Shown: positions 34,658-50,137 of the stretch, piece by piece
Layout: the number at the start of each line of letters is the position of its first letter
Position numbering within the stretch: the first letter of the stretch is position 1
Assembly: GCA_963748295.1 (NCBI GenBank)
Contig: CAVVIH010000002.1
Span: 124,001 to 188,000, forward strand
Reading direction: 5' to 3'
Length of the DNA: 64,000 bases
Origin: CAVVIH01 sp963748295
Lineage (GTDB): Bacteria; Acidobacteriota; Vicinamibacteria; Vicinamibacterales; 2-12-FULL-66-21
Notes under the pieces: generated by a model
The model's input: only the letters and a program-made list of their open reading frames with translations
Databases searched by the model: none
What the model was told of the DNA's origin: nothing
Translations under genes and position numbers: made by a program

Positions 34658-35881
34658 TCAGCTGGTGAGTGTCGCCTCGCTATCCTTCGCGGGCGCGATC
34701 CTCTCCTCCACGAACGTATTCCACTCGTGACAGTGCGGGCACTGCCAGAGCAGCTCGGTGCTGCGGTAGCGGCAGCGGATGCAGACGTGGGCGTCGAGAT
34801 AGAAGACGGCGTCGCGCGTGAGCTCGACGTAGCGGCTGACGAGCGACTTCGAAAGATCGAGCTGCGAGAGCGTCTGCCAGATCGCCTGGTGGACGACCAG
34901 CGTGTGCGGGTTCTGGACGAGCGCGTCGAACATGACGTCGAGCGCCTCGCGCGCGTGACCCTGCGCGCCGAGATGGCGGCCGAGGGCGAGCCGGGCGCGC
35001 CAGTCCTGCGGGTTCGCGTCAATCAGGCGCCGGCACAGCTCCGGGAACTTGGCCGCGGTGCCGGCTTGCTTGTATGCGGCTTCCAGCCGCGAAAACGCGA
35101 GATACGCGCGGTCGGGGGACTGCTCGACCAGTCGCTCCCACGCCGCAATCGCGGTCGCCACCTCACCCTGCTGCAGATGCACGTCGCCGACGTTCAGGTA
35201 CGACGGCACGTTGCGTGCGTCGAGCGCGATCGCCGCCTGGAAGCGCCGCAGCGCCTCTGGCATGTCGAGGCGGCGAAGCGCCTCGAGCCCCAGCTCGTTC
35301 TCGAGGAACGCGAGGATCTCGTCGTGCCGCTGCGCGGATTTTTCGTCCTGCTGGGCCGCCAGCCTTTGCCGCGTGGCGTAGGCCTCGGTCCACTGGTGCT
35401 GTTCTTCGTACAGCTTCTCGAGATTCGTCAGCGCGTGCTGGTTCTCCGGATCGAGCCGCAGGACGCCGGTAAACGCCTCGTGCGCGCGATCGACGAAGCC
35501 GCCGCTCTTGTAGTCGAGCCCCAGGCAGAGCAGGACGTTCGCGTGCTCGAGCTTTTTCAAATCCGGCCGCTGGAGCAGCTGCTGGTGCTCCTGAATCGCG
35601 GGCCCGACCTGGCCTTTCTCGCGATACAGGTTGCCGAGGATCAACCGGATCTCGAGCGCGTCGCCGGCGCTCTCCGCCGCGCGCGTCAACTCGTCGATCG
35701 CCGGATCGATCTGGCCGCTGACGAGGAAGTTGAGCCCGAGGATGTAGTGCGGCGATTCCCGGGCGCGCCGGCGATCGATCCAGCGGCCGTCCTGGAGCTT
35801 GTAGCGCTCCCACGCCTTCCCGACCGCGAGGCCGACGAGGAGCGCGAGGAGCGCGCTCAGCAGGGGAAGCAGGTTTTCCAT
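34658..35881 (-). CDS. lapB: LapB-like TPR protein with C-terminal metal-binding domain
   Basis: 407 residues (E. coli LapB 389). N-terminal membrane helix (LLSALLALLVGLAVG), about nine TPR repeats (for example YILGLNFLVSGQIDPAIDEL, LLCLGLDYKSGGFVDRAHEAF), and a C-terminal rubredoxin-like module with CIRCRYRS and CPHCHEW. In E. coli LapB works with FtsH to control LpxC and thus LPS output. Here it closes an operon for Kdo synthesis, which supports the same role. It overlaps the kdsC stop by one base. Confidence 0.88.
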   Translation of the reverse strand: MENLLPLLSALLALLVGLAVGKAWERYKLQDGRWIDRRRARESPHYILGLNFLVSGQIDPAIDELTRAAESAGDALEIRLILGNLYREKGQVGPAIQEHQQLLQRPDLKKLEHANVLLCLGLDYKSGGFVDRAHEAFTGVLRLDPENQHALTNLEKLYEEQHQWTEAYATRQRLAAQQDEKSAQRHDEILAFLENELGLEALRRLDMPEALRRFQAAIALDARNVPSYLNVGDVHLQQGEVATAIAAWERLVEQSPDRAYLAFSRLEAAYKQAGTAAKFPELCRRLIDANPQDWRARLALGRHLGAQGHAREALDVMFDALVQNPHTLVVHQAIWQTLSQLDLSKSLVSRYVELTRDAVFYLDAHVCIRCRYRSTELLWQCPHCHEWNTFVEERIAPAKDSEATLTS

Positions 35882-36405
35882 CAGGAGTGCTGCCGCACGA
35901 TATCGTCCCAGCGCTGCTGGGCCCGGAGAACGAATTCGATCATCTCACGCGCCGCGCCGCGTCCACCCGGAGCGGTGCTGACCCAATGCACGTGCGCCCG
36001 CACTTCCGGCGCGGCATCGGCCGGCGCCGCCGAGAAGCCGACGCGCTTCAGCACGGGCAAATCCAGCAGATCATCGCCCATGTAGGCGACCGACGCCTCG
36101 TCCACGCCGGCATCGCGGATGATCTGTTCGTAAGCGGTCACCTTGTTGGCGACGCCCTGCACGACGATCCGCACCGCCAGCTGCGCCGCCCGGTGCGTCG
36201 TCGCGCCCGACGAGCGCGCCGAGAGCAGCCCGACCTTGAGTCCCGCCCGCTGCGCCCAGACGATCGCGGCGCCGTCACGGATGTGGAAGCCCTTCGACTC
36301 GGAGCCGTCGGTGTGCATGACCACCACGCCGTCGGTGAGGACGCCGTCGACGTCGAACAGGAGCAGCCGCACGTTCGAGGCCTTCGCCTCAGAAGTTGTC
36401 GTCAT
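35881..36405 (-). CDS. kdsC: 3-deoxy-D-manno-octulosonate 8-phosphate phosphatase
   Basis: 174 residues, C0-type HAD phosphatase (E. coli KdsC 188). Motif I LLLFDVDGVLTDG, motif II LLSARSS, motif III with Lys in GVANKVTAYEQI, motif IV YMGDDLLDLPVL; PGGRGAAREMIEFVL is the conserved KdsC tail. Releases phosphate from Kdo 8-P. Located between kdsD and lapB in the Kdo operon. Confidence 0.93.
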   Translation of the reverse strand: MTTTSEAKASNVRLLLFDVDGVLTDGVVVMHTDGSESKGFHIRDGAAIVWAQRAGLKVGLLSARSSGATTHRAAQLAVRIVVQGVANKVTAYEQIIRDAGVDEASVAYMGDDLLDLPVLKRVGFSAAPADAAPEVRAHVHWVSTAPGGRGAAREMIEFVLRAQQRWDDIVRQHS

Positions 36406-36415
36406 CCGCGGCCGC

Positions 36416-37390
36416 TCAGATCATCTGCATGCGCAGGAGGTCGTGCAGGTGGACGACGCCTTCCACCGCGCCGCGGCCGTCGGCGACGATGACGGACGTG
36501 ATCTTGTGCGTCTCCATCTTCTTGAGCGCCTCGACCGCGAGCAGGTTGCGCGCAATCGTGATCGGCCGCGGGGTCATGACGTCGCCCGCGGTGAGGCCGA
36601 CGACGTCGGTGGCACGCATCATCAGCCGCCGCAGGTCGCCGTCGGTGACGACGCCGACCAGGCGTCCGCCGGGATCGACGACGCAGGTCATGCCGAGGCG
36701 CTTGCTGGACATCTCGTGGATGACGTCCGGCATGCGCGTGTCGGTACGGACGATTGGCGCGGCGGCGCCGCTGTGCATCACGTTCTCGACCCGCGTCAAG
36801 CGGCGTCCGAGCTTGCCGCCCGGATGAAGAGACGCGAACTGCTCCTCCCTGAAACCCTTGCGCACGAGCAGCGTCATCGCCAGCGCGTCCCCGAGCGCGA
36901 GCGCGGCGGTCGTGCTCGCCGTCGGCACGAGGTTCATCGGGCACGCTTCCTCGGCGATCGAGCAGTCGAGCGTGACGTCGGCCGCGCGGGCCAGCGTGGA
37001 CTGCGGATCGCCGGTCATCGCGATCAGTCTCGCGCCGATCCGGCGGATCGATTCGAGCAGCCGCAGCAGCTCGTCGGTCTCGCCGCTGTGCGACAGCGCC
37101 AGCACGACGTCCTCCTCGCGGATGACGCCGAGGTCGCCGTGGATCGCTTCCGCGGGGTGCAGGAACCACGCGGACGTCCCGGTGCTGGTGAGCGTGGCGG
37201 CGATCTTCCGGCAGATGATCCCGGACTTGCCCATGCCGGTGACGATCACCCGGCCGCGGCATTCGAACAGCAGCTGGACCGCCTTCTCGAACTGCCCGTC
37301 GATGCGATCGACCAGGCCGAGGATCGCGGCGGCCTCGATCTTGAGGACCTTGCGGGCGAGATCGAGCGCGGAGGCGGTGTCAGACTGCAT
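36416..37390 (-). CDS. kdsD: D-arabinose 5-phosphate isomerase
   Basis: 324 residues from ATG 37390. Converts ribulose 5-P to arabinose 5-P for Kdo. SIS domain (about 35-180) with VIVTGMGKSGIICRKIAATL, STGTSAWFLHPAEAIHGDLG and ALSHSGETDEL, followed by two CBS domains (about 205-324: VENVMHSG..., DVMTPRPITI). This is the KpsF/GutQ/KdsD layout. Its ATG overlaps the kdsA stop (TGATG), so the two are coupled. A longer open frame upstream is only kdsA read in another frame. Confidence 0.93.
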   Translation of the reverse strand: MQSDTASALDLARKVLKIEAAAILGLVDRIDGQFEKAVQLLFECRGRVIVTGMGKSGIICRKIAATLTSTGTSAWFLHPAEAIHGDLGVIREEDVVLALSHSGETDELLRLLESIRRIGARLIAMTGDPQSTLARAADVTLDCSIAEEACPMNLVPTASTTAALALGDALAMTLLVRKGFREEQFASLHPGGKLGRRLTRVENVMHSGAAAPIVRTDTRMPDVIHEMSSKRLGMTCVVDPGGRLVGVVTDGDLRRLMMRATDVVGLTAGDVMTPRPITIARNLLAVEALKKMETHKITSVIVADGRGAVEGVVHLHDLLRMQMI

Positions 37391-38230
37391 CAGGATTTCT
37401 CTGCAAGCGCCGGTTCCGTGGCGATCGCGTGAATGCGCACGAGCCGCCGCAGCAGCGGCTCGAGGCGATCGAGTTGAAGTGCGTTCTGGGCATCGCTCTT
37501 CGCTTCGGAGGGACGCTCGTGGACCTCGAGAAAGACGCCGTCGACGCCGGCCGCGACGCCCGCCGACGCCAGCGGCTCGATGTACTCCGCCTGGCCGGCG
37601 GTGACGCCGTCGCCTCCGCCCGGCAGCTGCAGGCTGTGCGTGACGTCGTAGACCACAGGGTATCCGAGAGCGCGCAGGATGGGGAAGGCGCGCATGTCGA
37701 CCACCAGGTTGTTGTAGCCGAAGCTGAAGCCGCGTTCCGTCACGATGACGCGATCGTTGCCGGCGCCGGTCGCCTTCGCGATCGCGTGGCGCATGTCCGC
37801 GGGCGCCAGGAACTGTCCCTTCTTGAGGTTCACCACCCGGCCGGTCTTCGCCGCCGCGACGATCAGATCGGTCTGGCGCGACAGGAAGGCGGGAATCTGC
37901 AGGACGTCCGCCACCGCGGCCGCCGGCGCGGCCTGCCCCGGTTCGTGGATGTCCGTCAGGATCGGCACGCCCGCGACCTGGCGGACGCGCTGCAGCACGC
38001 GCAGCCCCTCGTCGAGCCCCGGCCCGCGGAACGATCCGCCGGAGGTCCGGTTCGCTTTGTCGTATGACGCCTTGAAGACGTACTGCACGCCGGCGCGGCG
38101 CGCGATGTCGCGCAGCGCCTGGGCCAGGCCCACCGCGTGCGCTTCGCTTTCGATCACGCAGGGACCGGCGATCGAGGAGCAGCGGCGCGCCGCCCCCGAC
38201 CGTCAGGCCTGCGAACTGAATCGGCTTCAC
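37390..38230 (-). CDS. kdsA: 3-deoxy-8-phosphooctulonate synthase (one-base frameshift)
   Basis: Condenses PEP with arabinose 5-P. From GTG 38230 the N-terminus is VKPIQFAGLTVGGGAPLLL; an extra G near 38178 then breaks the frame. Skipping it gives IAGPCVIESEAHAVGLA, the family's AGPC-IES signature, and the remaining barrel: VFKASYDKANRTSGGSFRGPG, PILTDIHEP, IPAFLSRQTDL, NLKKGQF, VTERGFSFGYNNLVVDMR, HSLQLPGG. About 280 residues joined. The presence of Cys in AGPC suggests the metal-type enzyme may be possible. It sits between pyrG and kdsD. Confidence 0.9.
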
Positions 38231-38235
38231 GCCGC

Positions 38236-39883
<1,648 letters not shown>

Positions 39884-39904
39884 TGTGTTCGCTGTTCTCC
39901 CGCA

Positions 39905-40704
39905 TCATGTTGTGACCGATTCCCGGAAAACCCGGCGGACCCGCTCGAGGTCGTCCGGCGTGTCCACGCCCATCGAGTCGTACTGCCGTTTCGATCGCCT
40001 TGATGCGGATGCCGTGCTCGAGCGCGCGCAGCTGTTCGAGCGCTTCGGACTGCTCGAGCGCGGTCGGCGCCAGGCTGGCGAGCCGCAGCAGGCACTCGCG
40101 GCGATACACATAAAGGCCGACGTGGCGCCATGCCACGGCGGGCGGACAGCCCGGCCGCGCGTAAGGCACCGGCGCGCGCGAAAAATACAACGCGTTGTCG
40201 TCGCGATCGACAACGACCTTCGTCACGTTCGCGTTGGCGAGCTCGGACGGGATCGGAGATGCGCCGGCGGAGCGTGCTGATCGGCAGCGTGGCATCGAGC
40301 GCGAACGGCGCGACCGCTTCGTCGATCATGCCCGGCTCGATGAGCGGCTCATCCCCCTGGACGTTGACGACGAGATCGCAATCGAGCGAGGCGGCGACTT
40401 CGGCGAGCCGATCGGTGCCGCTGGGGTGCGCTGCCGAGGTCAGCCTGGCGACGCCGCCGAACGCTTCAACCGCGCGCAGGATGCGCTCGTCGTCGGTCGC
40501 GACGATGACGGCGGATAGAGACCGCGACGCCGAGGCGCGCCGGTAGACGTGCTCGATCATCGGCCGGCCATCGATGTCGGCGAGCGCTTTGCCCGGGAGA
40601 CGGGTCGACTGATACCTTGCGGGGATGACGGCGATTGCGGAGAGTTGAACTGGATTTGCCGAGGGCCCAGGGGTTGAAACAGGGGGCACGGCAAATATTA
40701 CCAC
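39905..40704 (-). CDS. kdsB: CMP-Kdo synthetase (two frameshifts)
   Basis: Activates Kdo as CMP-Kdo. Clear N-terminus AIAVIPARYQSTRLPGKAL, DGRPMIEHVYRRA, VIVATDDERI, SGTDRLAEVAA, VNVQGDEPLIEP. Near 40258 an extra base breaks the frame; the next segment reads SELANANVTKVVVDRDDNALYFSRAPVPY and HVGLYVYRRECLLRL. A second extra base near 39985 is needed to reach QYDSMGVDTPDDLERVRRVF and the stop at 39905. Joined length about 250-260. The start is uncertain: the frame opens at GTG 40704 and true homology starts near 40640. It is the first gene of the operon. Confidence 0.88.
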
Positions 40705-40775
40705 AATTGCACTGAGCCATTACAAAGCTGCAGCGTGAAGCGCGGGAAGGTTGTACAATGCTCGTGCCTCTTCAC

Positions 40776-41303
40776 ATGACTCCTGCGCGCGCGGCGGCGT
40801 ATCTCGGTTGCGCAACCGTTCTCGGCGCATGGCTGGCTTCCGCCGCCGGCATCGGTGAGCGTCCCTCGTATCCCGCACAAGAGCCGCAGCCGGTCCAGAG
40901 CACCGGCACCGAAACGCTCGCCGAGGACGTGCAGGCCCAGGCCATTCGGCTGCGCGACCACCTCGCGACGGCTCCCATGCCGCAGCGTCCGTCCAGAAAC
41001 CCGTTTACGTTCGCGCCGCGCGAGGTTGCGTCACGAGCGACAGCCGCCGCAGTTCCGGTGACGGCTTCGCCCGCGCCCATCGTGCTTCCCGAACCGCTGC
41101 TGCAGCTGGTTGGTGTCGCCGCGGATCAAATGCCGGACGGCGCCGTGCGCACGGCGATCGTCACCGCCGAGGATGGCGAGATGTTCATGGTGAAGGCGGG
41201 CGACTCGATCGGCGCCCGCTACAAGGTCGAATCGGTCGGCGCCGATGCAGTCGAGCTGACGGATCGCACGACCGGATCCATCCGGCGCCTCACGCTGCGC
41301 TGA
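40776..41303 (+). CDS. GspC/PilP-like periplasmic protein
   Basis: About 175 residues from ATG 40776; an in-frame ATG at 40758 overlaps a TACAAT -10 element and is less likely. N-terminal hydrophobic anchor (YLGCATVLGAWLASAAG), Pro-rich linker with RNPFTFAPRE (the NPF element common to PilP and GspC homology-region proteins), then a small beta domain (LQLVGVAADQ, FMVKAGDSIGARYKVESVGADAVELTD) of the same kind. It may be a structural partner of a secretin, but no secretion genes adjoin it here. Convergent with serA, overlapping by about 14 bases. Confidence 0.62.
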   Translation: MTPARAAAYLGCATVLGAWLASAAGIGERPSYPAQEPQPVQSTGTETLAEDVQAQAIRLRDHLATAPMPQRPSRNPFTFAPREVASRATAAAVPVTASPAPIVLPEPLLQLVGVAADQMPDGAVRTAIVTAEDGEMFMVKAGDSIGARYKVESVGADAVELTDRTTGSIRRLTLR

Positions 41304-42886
41304 CCGTCGCCACGCGCGTGTCGCGTACCGCCGGCACTTTCCTGATTTCCTTCACAGCATCCTGCAGCGCGCGCATCGGTTGCGGCGGTGTCGAGATTCA
41401 CCACACCGGTTGCGCCGCTCGCGTCGCGGCCGAGCGTGAAAGATGCGATGTTGATCGCATGCCGGCCCAGAATCGTCCCGACCTCGCCGATGACGCCGGG
41501 CTGATCCTCGTTGTGGACGACGAGCAGCGTGCCTTCGAGCGGCGCTTCGAGATCGACGCCGTCGATCAGCGTCAGCCGTGGCCGGCCCGGCTCGAACACC
41601 GTTCCCTCCAGCCATGTGTCGCCCGCGCTCGTGTGAAGCTTGATTGACAGAAGGTTCGCGAAGTTTCGCGACCGCGAGCTGCGCGACTCGATGATCTCGA
41701 TGCCTCGCTCGCTGGCGACGTCGCGCGCGTTGACGAACGTCACTCCTGACGAGAGCATCGGCCGGAGCATGCCCGCGACCGCGGCGCTGACGAGCAGCTC
41801 GCCGTGTCCGCTGACGAGTGGTCCGTAATGGCGCACTCCGAGCGCGCGGGTCCGGCCGTCCGACAGTTGCGCCGCGAGCGCACCGAGGCGATCGGCGAGC
41901 GCGAGGTACGGACGCAGCTGCGCCATCTCCTCGCTCGAGATTGCCGGGAAGTTGACGGCGTTCCGCACCGTGCCGTCGAGCAGGAAGTCGCGAACGCCGG
42001 CGGCAGTCTCGAGGCCGACCTGTTCCTGTGCTTCGACCGTCGATGCGGCGATATGTGGTGTCGCGACAACCTGCGGGAGCCGCGCAAGGCGCCATTCGGT
42101 GGGCGGCTCGATGTCGAAGACGTCGATGCCGGCGCCGCCGACGTGGCCGCTTTCGATCGCATCGGCGAGCGCGGCGGAATCCACCAGCTCGCCCCGCGCG
42201 GTGTTCACCAGCCGGACACCTTGCTTGCAGGATTTCAGCCGCGCGGCGTCGAACAGCCCCTTCGTCTCGGTCGTCGCCGGCAGATGCAGGCTGATGTAGT
42301 CGGACTTCGCGCAGAGCGCGTCGAGCGTGAGCAATTCGATGCCAAGTCCTGCCGCTACACGGTCGGAAATAAACGGATCGTGCGCGACCAGGTTCATGCC
42401 AAACGATCGCGCGCGAGCCGCGACCTCCTGTCCGATCCGCCCGAGCCCGACGAGGCCGAGCGTCTTGCCGCGCAACTCCGCGCCCATCAGTGATTTCTTG
42501 TCCCACACCGATCGTTTCATCGCCGCGTCGGCGGCAGGCACGGCGCGCGAGAGCGCGAGCATCAGCGCCAGCGCGTGCTCGGCGACGCTGACGCTGTTCG
42601 CGCCCGGCGCGTTCACCACGAGGATCCCGCGCGCGGTGGCGGCGGCCAGATCGACGTTGTCGACCCCGGTGCCGGCGCGGGCGATCACCCGAAGTTTCGG
42701 CGCGGCCTCGATCAGCTTCGTGTCGACCTTGGTTGCGCTCCGGACGACGAGCGCGTCGGCGTTGGCGAGATCGCGCGCGAGCACGTCGGGCGCGCGGCCG
42801 GCCTTTGCGTCGACGGTCCAACCGGGTACGCGCGTGAGGAGTTCGACGGCGGAAGCGGGCAGCTGGTCAGCGATGACGATGTGCAT
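41290..42886 (-). CDS. serA: D-3-phosphoglycerate dehydrogenase (frameshift near the C-terminus)
   Basis: First step of serine synthesis; about 531 residues joined, the long ASB-ACT type. Substrate domain (VVRSATKVDTKLIEAAPKLRVIARAGTGVDNVD is the typical start region), NAD domain (KTLGLVGLGRIGQEVAARA), catalytic Arg in LVNTARGELVD, Glu in DVFDIEPP, His in TPHIAAST, then an allosteric substrate-binding domain and an ACT domain (LLVVHNEDQPGVIGEVGTILG). Near 41375 one extra base breaks the frame; skipping it gives ALQDAVKEIRKVPAVRDTRVATVSAA and TGA at 41290, a normal end. A TATATA element lies about 10 bases before the ATG. Confidence 0.92.
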
Positions 42887-43004
42887 GGACGTTCATATAT
42901 AATGTGCCGTTGCGCGGCCGGGAAAAGAGGCTCCTGCGCACCATCGTGGTGCAAACCGCTCCAAGTCGCGTATTGATGCGGCTTCGCTGCACGCGACGCG
43001 GCTG

Positions 43005-43025
43005 TTTTCCACAAACTTTTCCACA
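43005..43025 (+). promoter_or_regulatory. Pair of DnaA-box-like sequences upstream of icd
   Basis: TTTTCCACA occurs at 43005-43013 and again at 43017-43025, differing from the DnaA consensus TTATCCACA at one base. They lie in the 190-base serA-icd intergenic region, 54 bases before the icd start. Function unproven; the direct repeat could equally bind another regulator. Confidence 0.45.
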
Positions 43026-43078
43026 GGTTCTGTGAAGATCCGGTAACGACGCGCCGGTGATGTGACCTAATCCGAGCT

Positions 43079-44350
<1,272 letters not shown>

Positions 44351-44400
44351 ACGCACGGACGAGTCGAGCGGCGACCTCGAAGCAGCTGTAAACTAGAAGC

Positions 44401-45349
44401 ATGCTTTTCATGAACAGAAAAGTCACAGTGGTGGGAGGCGCCGGCAACGTCGGCGCGACGGTGGCGCGCGCCATCGCCGACAAGGAGCTGGCCGACGTCG
44501 TCATCATCGACATCGCCGATCAGAAAGCGGCCGGCGTGGCGCTGGACATGCTGGAAGCGTGTCCGATCGAGGGATCCGACTCGCGCGTGGTTGGCTACGG
44601 GGCCAACGACGAGGGGTGGGCGCAGACGGCCAATTCCGACGTCGTGGTCATGACGTCAGGCGTGCCGCGCAAGCCGGGCATGAGCCGTGACGACCTGCTG
44701 CAGGTCAACTACAAGATCATGCAGTCGGTGACCGAGCAGATCGTCAAGTACTCCCCGAACACGATCATCGTGCCGGTCGCCAACCCGCTCGACGCGATGT
44801 GCCAGGCGGTGTACCGCCTGAGCAAGTTCCCGCGCGAGCGGGTCATCGGCATGGCTGGCGTGCTCGACTCGGCGCGGATGCGGACGTTCATCGCGATGGA
44901 GATGAACGTGTCGGTGGAGAACATCCACGCGTTCGTGCTCGGCGGCCACGGCGACACGATGGTGCCGCTGCCGCGCTATTCGACCGTCGCCGGCATTCCG
45001 ATCACCGATCTGCTGTCGAAGGACCGCATCGACGCGATTGCGAAGCGTACGGCTGACGGCGGCGCCGAGATCACCAAGCTCGTCGGCACGAGCGCCTGGT
45101 ACGCGCCGGGATCGGCGGCGGCGGAGATGGTCGAGGTGATCCTCAAGGACAAGAAGAAGATCCTGCCGTGCTCGGTCTTCCTCAAGGGGGAATACGGCAT
45201 CCGCGATCTGTTCGTCGGCGTGCCGGTGAAGCTCGGCGCCCGCGGCGTCGAGCAGATCATTCAGATCAAGCTGACGCCGGACGAAGATGCCGCGCTGAAG
45301 AAGTCGGCGGCGGCGGTCAAGGAACTGACCGACGTCGATCAAGATCTGA
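44401..45349 (+). CDS. mdh: Malate dehydrogenase (LDH-like type, probable frameshift at the end)
   Basis: About 314 residues. VTVVGGAGNVGATVARAIADK for NAD binding, TSGVPRKPGMSRDDLLQVN with the malate-specific Arg, VANPLDAMCQ, VIGMAGVLDSARMRTFIA, GGHGDTMVPLPR with the catalytic His. The written frame continues past the family's usual end and would overlap sdhB antisense to 45558; skipping one G near 45335 ends it with ELTDVIKI and TGA at 45347-45349, the expected length. Follows icd in the TCA block. Confidence 0.9.
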
Positions 45350-45398
45350 CGTGGCACGGGAGGGCTCGAGCGCCTGCGCTACGCAAGCTACGCTACCG

Positions 45399-46142
45399 TC
45401 ACGATGCCAGCATCGCCTTGAAGTACTCGCGGTTCATCCGGGCGATGTTGGTGATCGGGATCTCTTTCGGGCACACCGCCTCGCATTCCCCTTCGTTCGA
45501 GCAGCTGCCAAACCCTTCGGCGTCGTGGCGATCCACCATCGCCGTCACGCGCCCGTAGCGTTCGACCTGTCCCTGCGGCAGGAGCGCGAGGTGGCTGACC
45601 TTCGCCGAGGTGAAGAGCGCCGCCGACGCGTTCTTGCAGGCGGCGACGCACGCGCCGCAGCCGATGCAGGCCGCCGAATCCATCGACTGCTCGACGACGT
45701 TCTTCGGGATGAGGATGGTGTTGCCGTCCTGCGCGCCGCCGACGTTGATCGACGTGTAGCCGCCCGCCTGGATGATCCGATCGAAGGCGCTGCGATCGAC
45801 CACGAGATCCTTGATGATCGGGAACGCCCTTGCCCGCCACGGCTCGAGCGTCAGACGGATGTTCTCGGTGAACCGCCGCATGTGCAGCTGGCAGACCGTC
45901 GTGCCGGGGTCCGGGCCGTGCGGGATGCCGTTGATCATGAACCCGCAGGACCCGCAGATGCCTTCCCGGCAGTCCGAGTCGAACGCGATCGGATCCTGCG
46001 CCTTGCGGATCAGGTCTTCGTTGACGACGTCGAGCATCTCGAGGAAGGACATGTCGGCGGAGACGTTCTCGACCGTGTAATCGACGAACTGCCCGGCCTC
46101 GTTCGGACCCGCCTGGCGCCAGACTTTGAGAAAGATACGCAT
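45399..46142 (-). CDS. sdhB: Succinate dehydrogenase iron-sulfur subunit
   Basis: 247 residues. The [2Fe-2S] domain has SDCREGICGSCGFMINGIPHG and a later Cys in TTVCQLH; the C-terminal ferredoxin domain has ACIGCGACVAACKNASA and CSNEGECEAVCPKEIP, which supply the [4Fe-4S] and [3Fe-4S] ligands. Together with SdhA and a single cytochrome b this is the B-type (Bacillus/Wolinella-like) complex. Third gene of sdhCAB, separated from sdhA by a repeat array. Confidence 0.95.
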   Translation of the reverse strand: MRIFLKVWRQAGPNEAGQFVDYTVENVSADMSFLEMLDVVNEDLIRKAQDPIAFDSDCREGICGSCGFMINGIPHGPDPGTTVCQLHMRRFTENIRLTLEPWRARAFPIIKDLVVDRSAFDRIIQAGGYTSINVGGAQDGNTILIPKNVVEQSMDSAACIGCGACVAACKNASAALFTSAKVSHLALLPQGQVERYGRVTAMVDRHDAEGFGSCSNEGECEAVCPKEIPITNIARMNREYFKAMLAS

Positions 46143-46147
46143 AGATA

Positions 46148-46230
46148 GCTTTCAGCTGCCAGCCGCCAGCTGTCAGCTTTGCATGCTCCGTCTACTCGGA
46201 GCTGGAAGCTGAGAGCTGAGAGCTGGGAGC
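46148..46230. repeat. CAGCTGTC-word repeat between sdhA and sdhB
   Basis: Starts directly after the sdhA stop and ends 5 bases before the sdhB ATG. One half reads CAGCTGCCAGCCGCCAGCTGT, given here as overlapping words CAGCTGCC/CAGCCGCC/CAGCTGTC; the other half reads GCTGAGAGCTGAGAGCTGG, the complement. It can fold on itself. Same family as 32906-33004. Confidence 0.78.
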
Positions 46231-48146
<1,916 letters not shown>

Positions 48147-48153
48147 ACAAGCC

Positions 48154-48826
48154 CTAGAAAAGGAGGTGAACCAGCACCGGGATGACCGCCAGCCCGCCGG
48201 CGATGACGACCGCGAGGGCGACGCCCCATGCCGTGATCCGGCGCGTGTACTTTGGATGGTCGAGCCCGAGCGACTGCAGCCCGCTCGCAATCCCGTGGCG
48301 CAGGTGCAGCCCGACCAGCAGCGTCGCAATCACGTAGAACGCGACCCACAGCGGGTGCTGGAACACCTCGATCTCGGTGCGATAGAGATCGCGGACCGCG
48401 TCGCTGCCCTCGACGAGATAGAACGTCCCGAACTTGAACTGCTTCACGTGAACGATGACGAAGAGCGCAATCAGCACCCCCGACGCGATCATCGTCGACG
48501 AGGCGACGCTCTTGCGGCTCGTGTGCCGCGCCAGCTCTTGCTTCGCATAGCCGACCGGCCTGCGCCCGCCGGTTGGCCATCCACATCGCGACCGTCTTGT
48601 AGATGTGGAGCAGAAACACCAGCAGCAGCCCGATCTCGATCGGCACGATCAGCGGATTCGAGATCAGGAAGTGTGCATACTCGTTGAAGGCGTCCGCCCC
48701 CAGGAAGATTGCGGCGTTGCCGGCGAGGTGCAGGATCAGATACGCGAACAGCGCGAGTCCCGTGAGGCCGATGAGGAGCTTGGTGCCGACGGAGGATGAG
48801 AACACACGACGAAATTGCGGCGACAT
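48154..48826 (-). CDS. sdhC: Succinate dehydrogenase cytochrome b558 subunit (frameshift)
   Basis: About 223 residues joined, five membrane helices and diheme B-type anchor. From ATG 48826: SPQFRRVFSSSVGTKLLIGLTGLALFAYLILHLAGNAAIF, here recognisable by HLAGN with a heme His, then LLLVFLLHIYKTVAMWMANRR. One extra G near 48567 breaks the frame; continuation is RPVGYAKQELARHTSRKSVASS, FVIVHVKQFKFG and GLHLRHGIASGLQSLG with further heme His. It is the first gene of sdhCAB, divergent from sucC. Confidence 0.88.
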
Positions 48827-48875
48827 GATGATGGCGATCCCGCTTCGAGTGGCCGGATCGTTCAAATTGTACTGC

Positions 48876-48915
48876 GAACTCCCAACTTCCAATTCCCAAC
48901 TCCCAATTCACCACC
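48876..48915. repeat. AACTCCCAA-family repeat between sdhC and sucC
   Basis: Five words AACTCCCAA/CTTCCAATT/CCCAACTCC in tandem, in the divergent sdhC-sucC intergenic region. Unlike the copies beside tsf, no complementary second arm is present. A TACAAT on the minus strand next to it may be the sdhC -10. Confidence 0.72.
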
Positions 48916-48960
48916 TCTTGATCGAGCGGCGCGCCTCAGAGGATGATTAAGGTTTGTGTT

Positions 48961-50136
<1,176 letters not shown>

Positions 50137-50137
50137 C

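Noticed and set aside
40758..40775. ATG 40758 as the start of the GspC/PilP-like gene
   Set aside because: It overlaps a TACAAT promoter element; ATG 40776 gives a better signal segment.
42887..43078. Chromosomal replication origin because of DnaA-like boxes
   Set aside because: Only two boxes, no AT-rich unwinding region and no dnaA, dnaN or rpmH genes nearby.
44401..45558. Malate dehydrogenase with a 70-residue C-terminal extension
   Set aside because: The extension overlaps sdhB antisense and has no family features; a one-base correction ends the gene at 45349.
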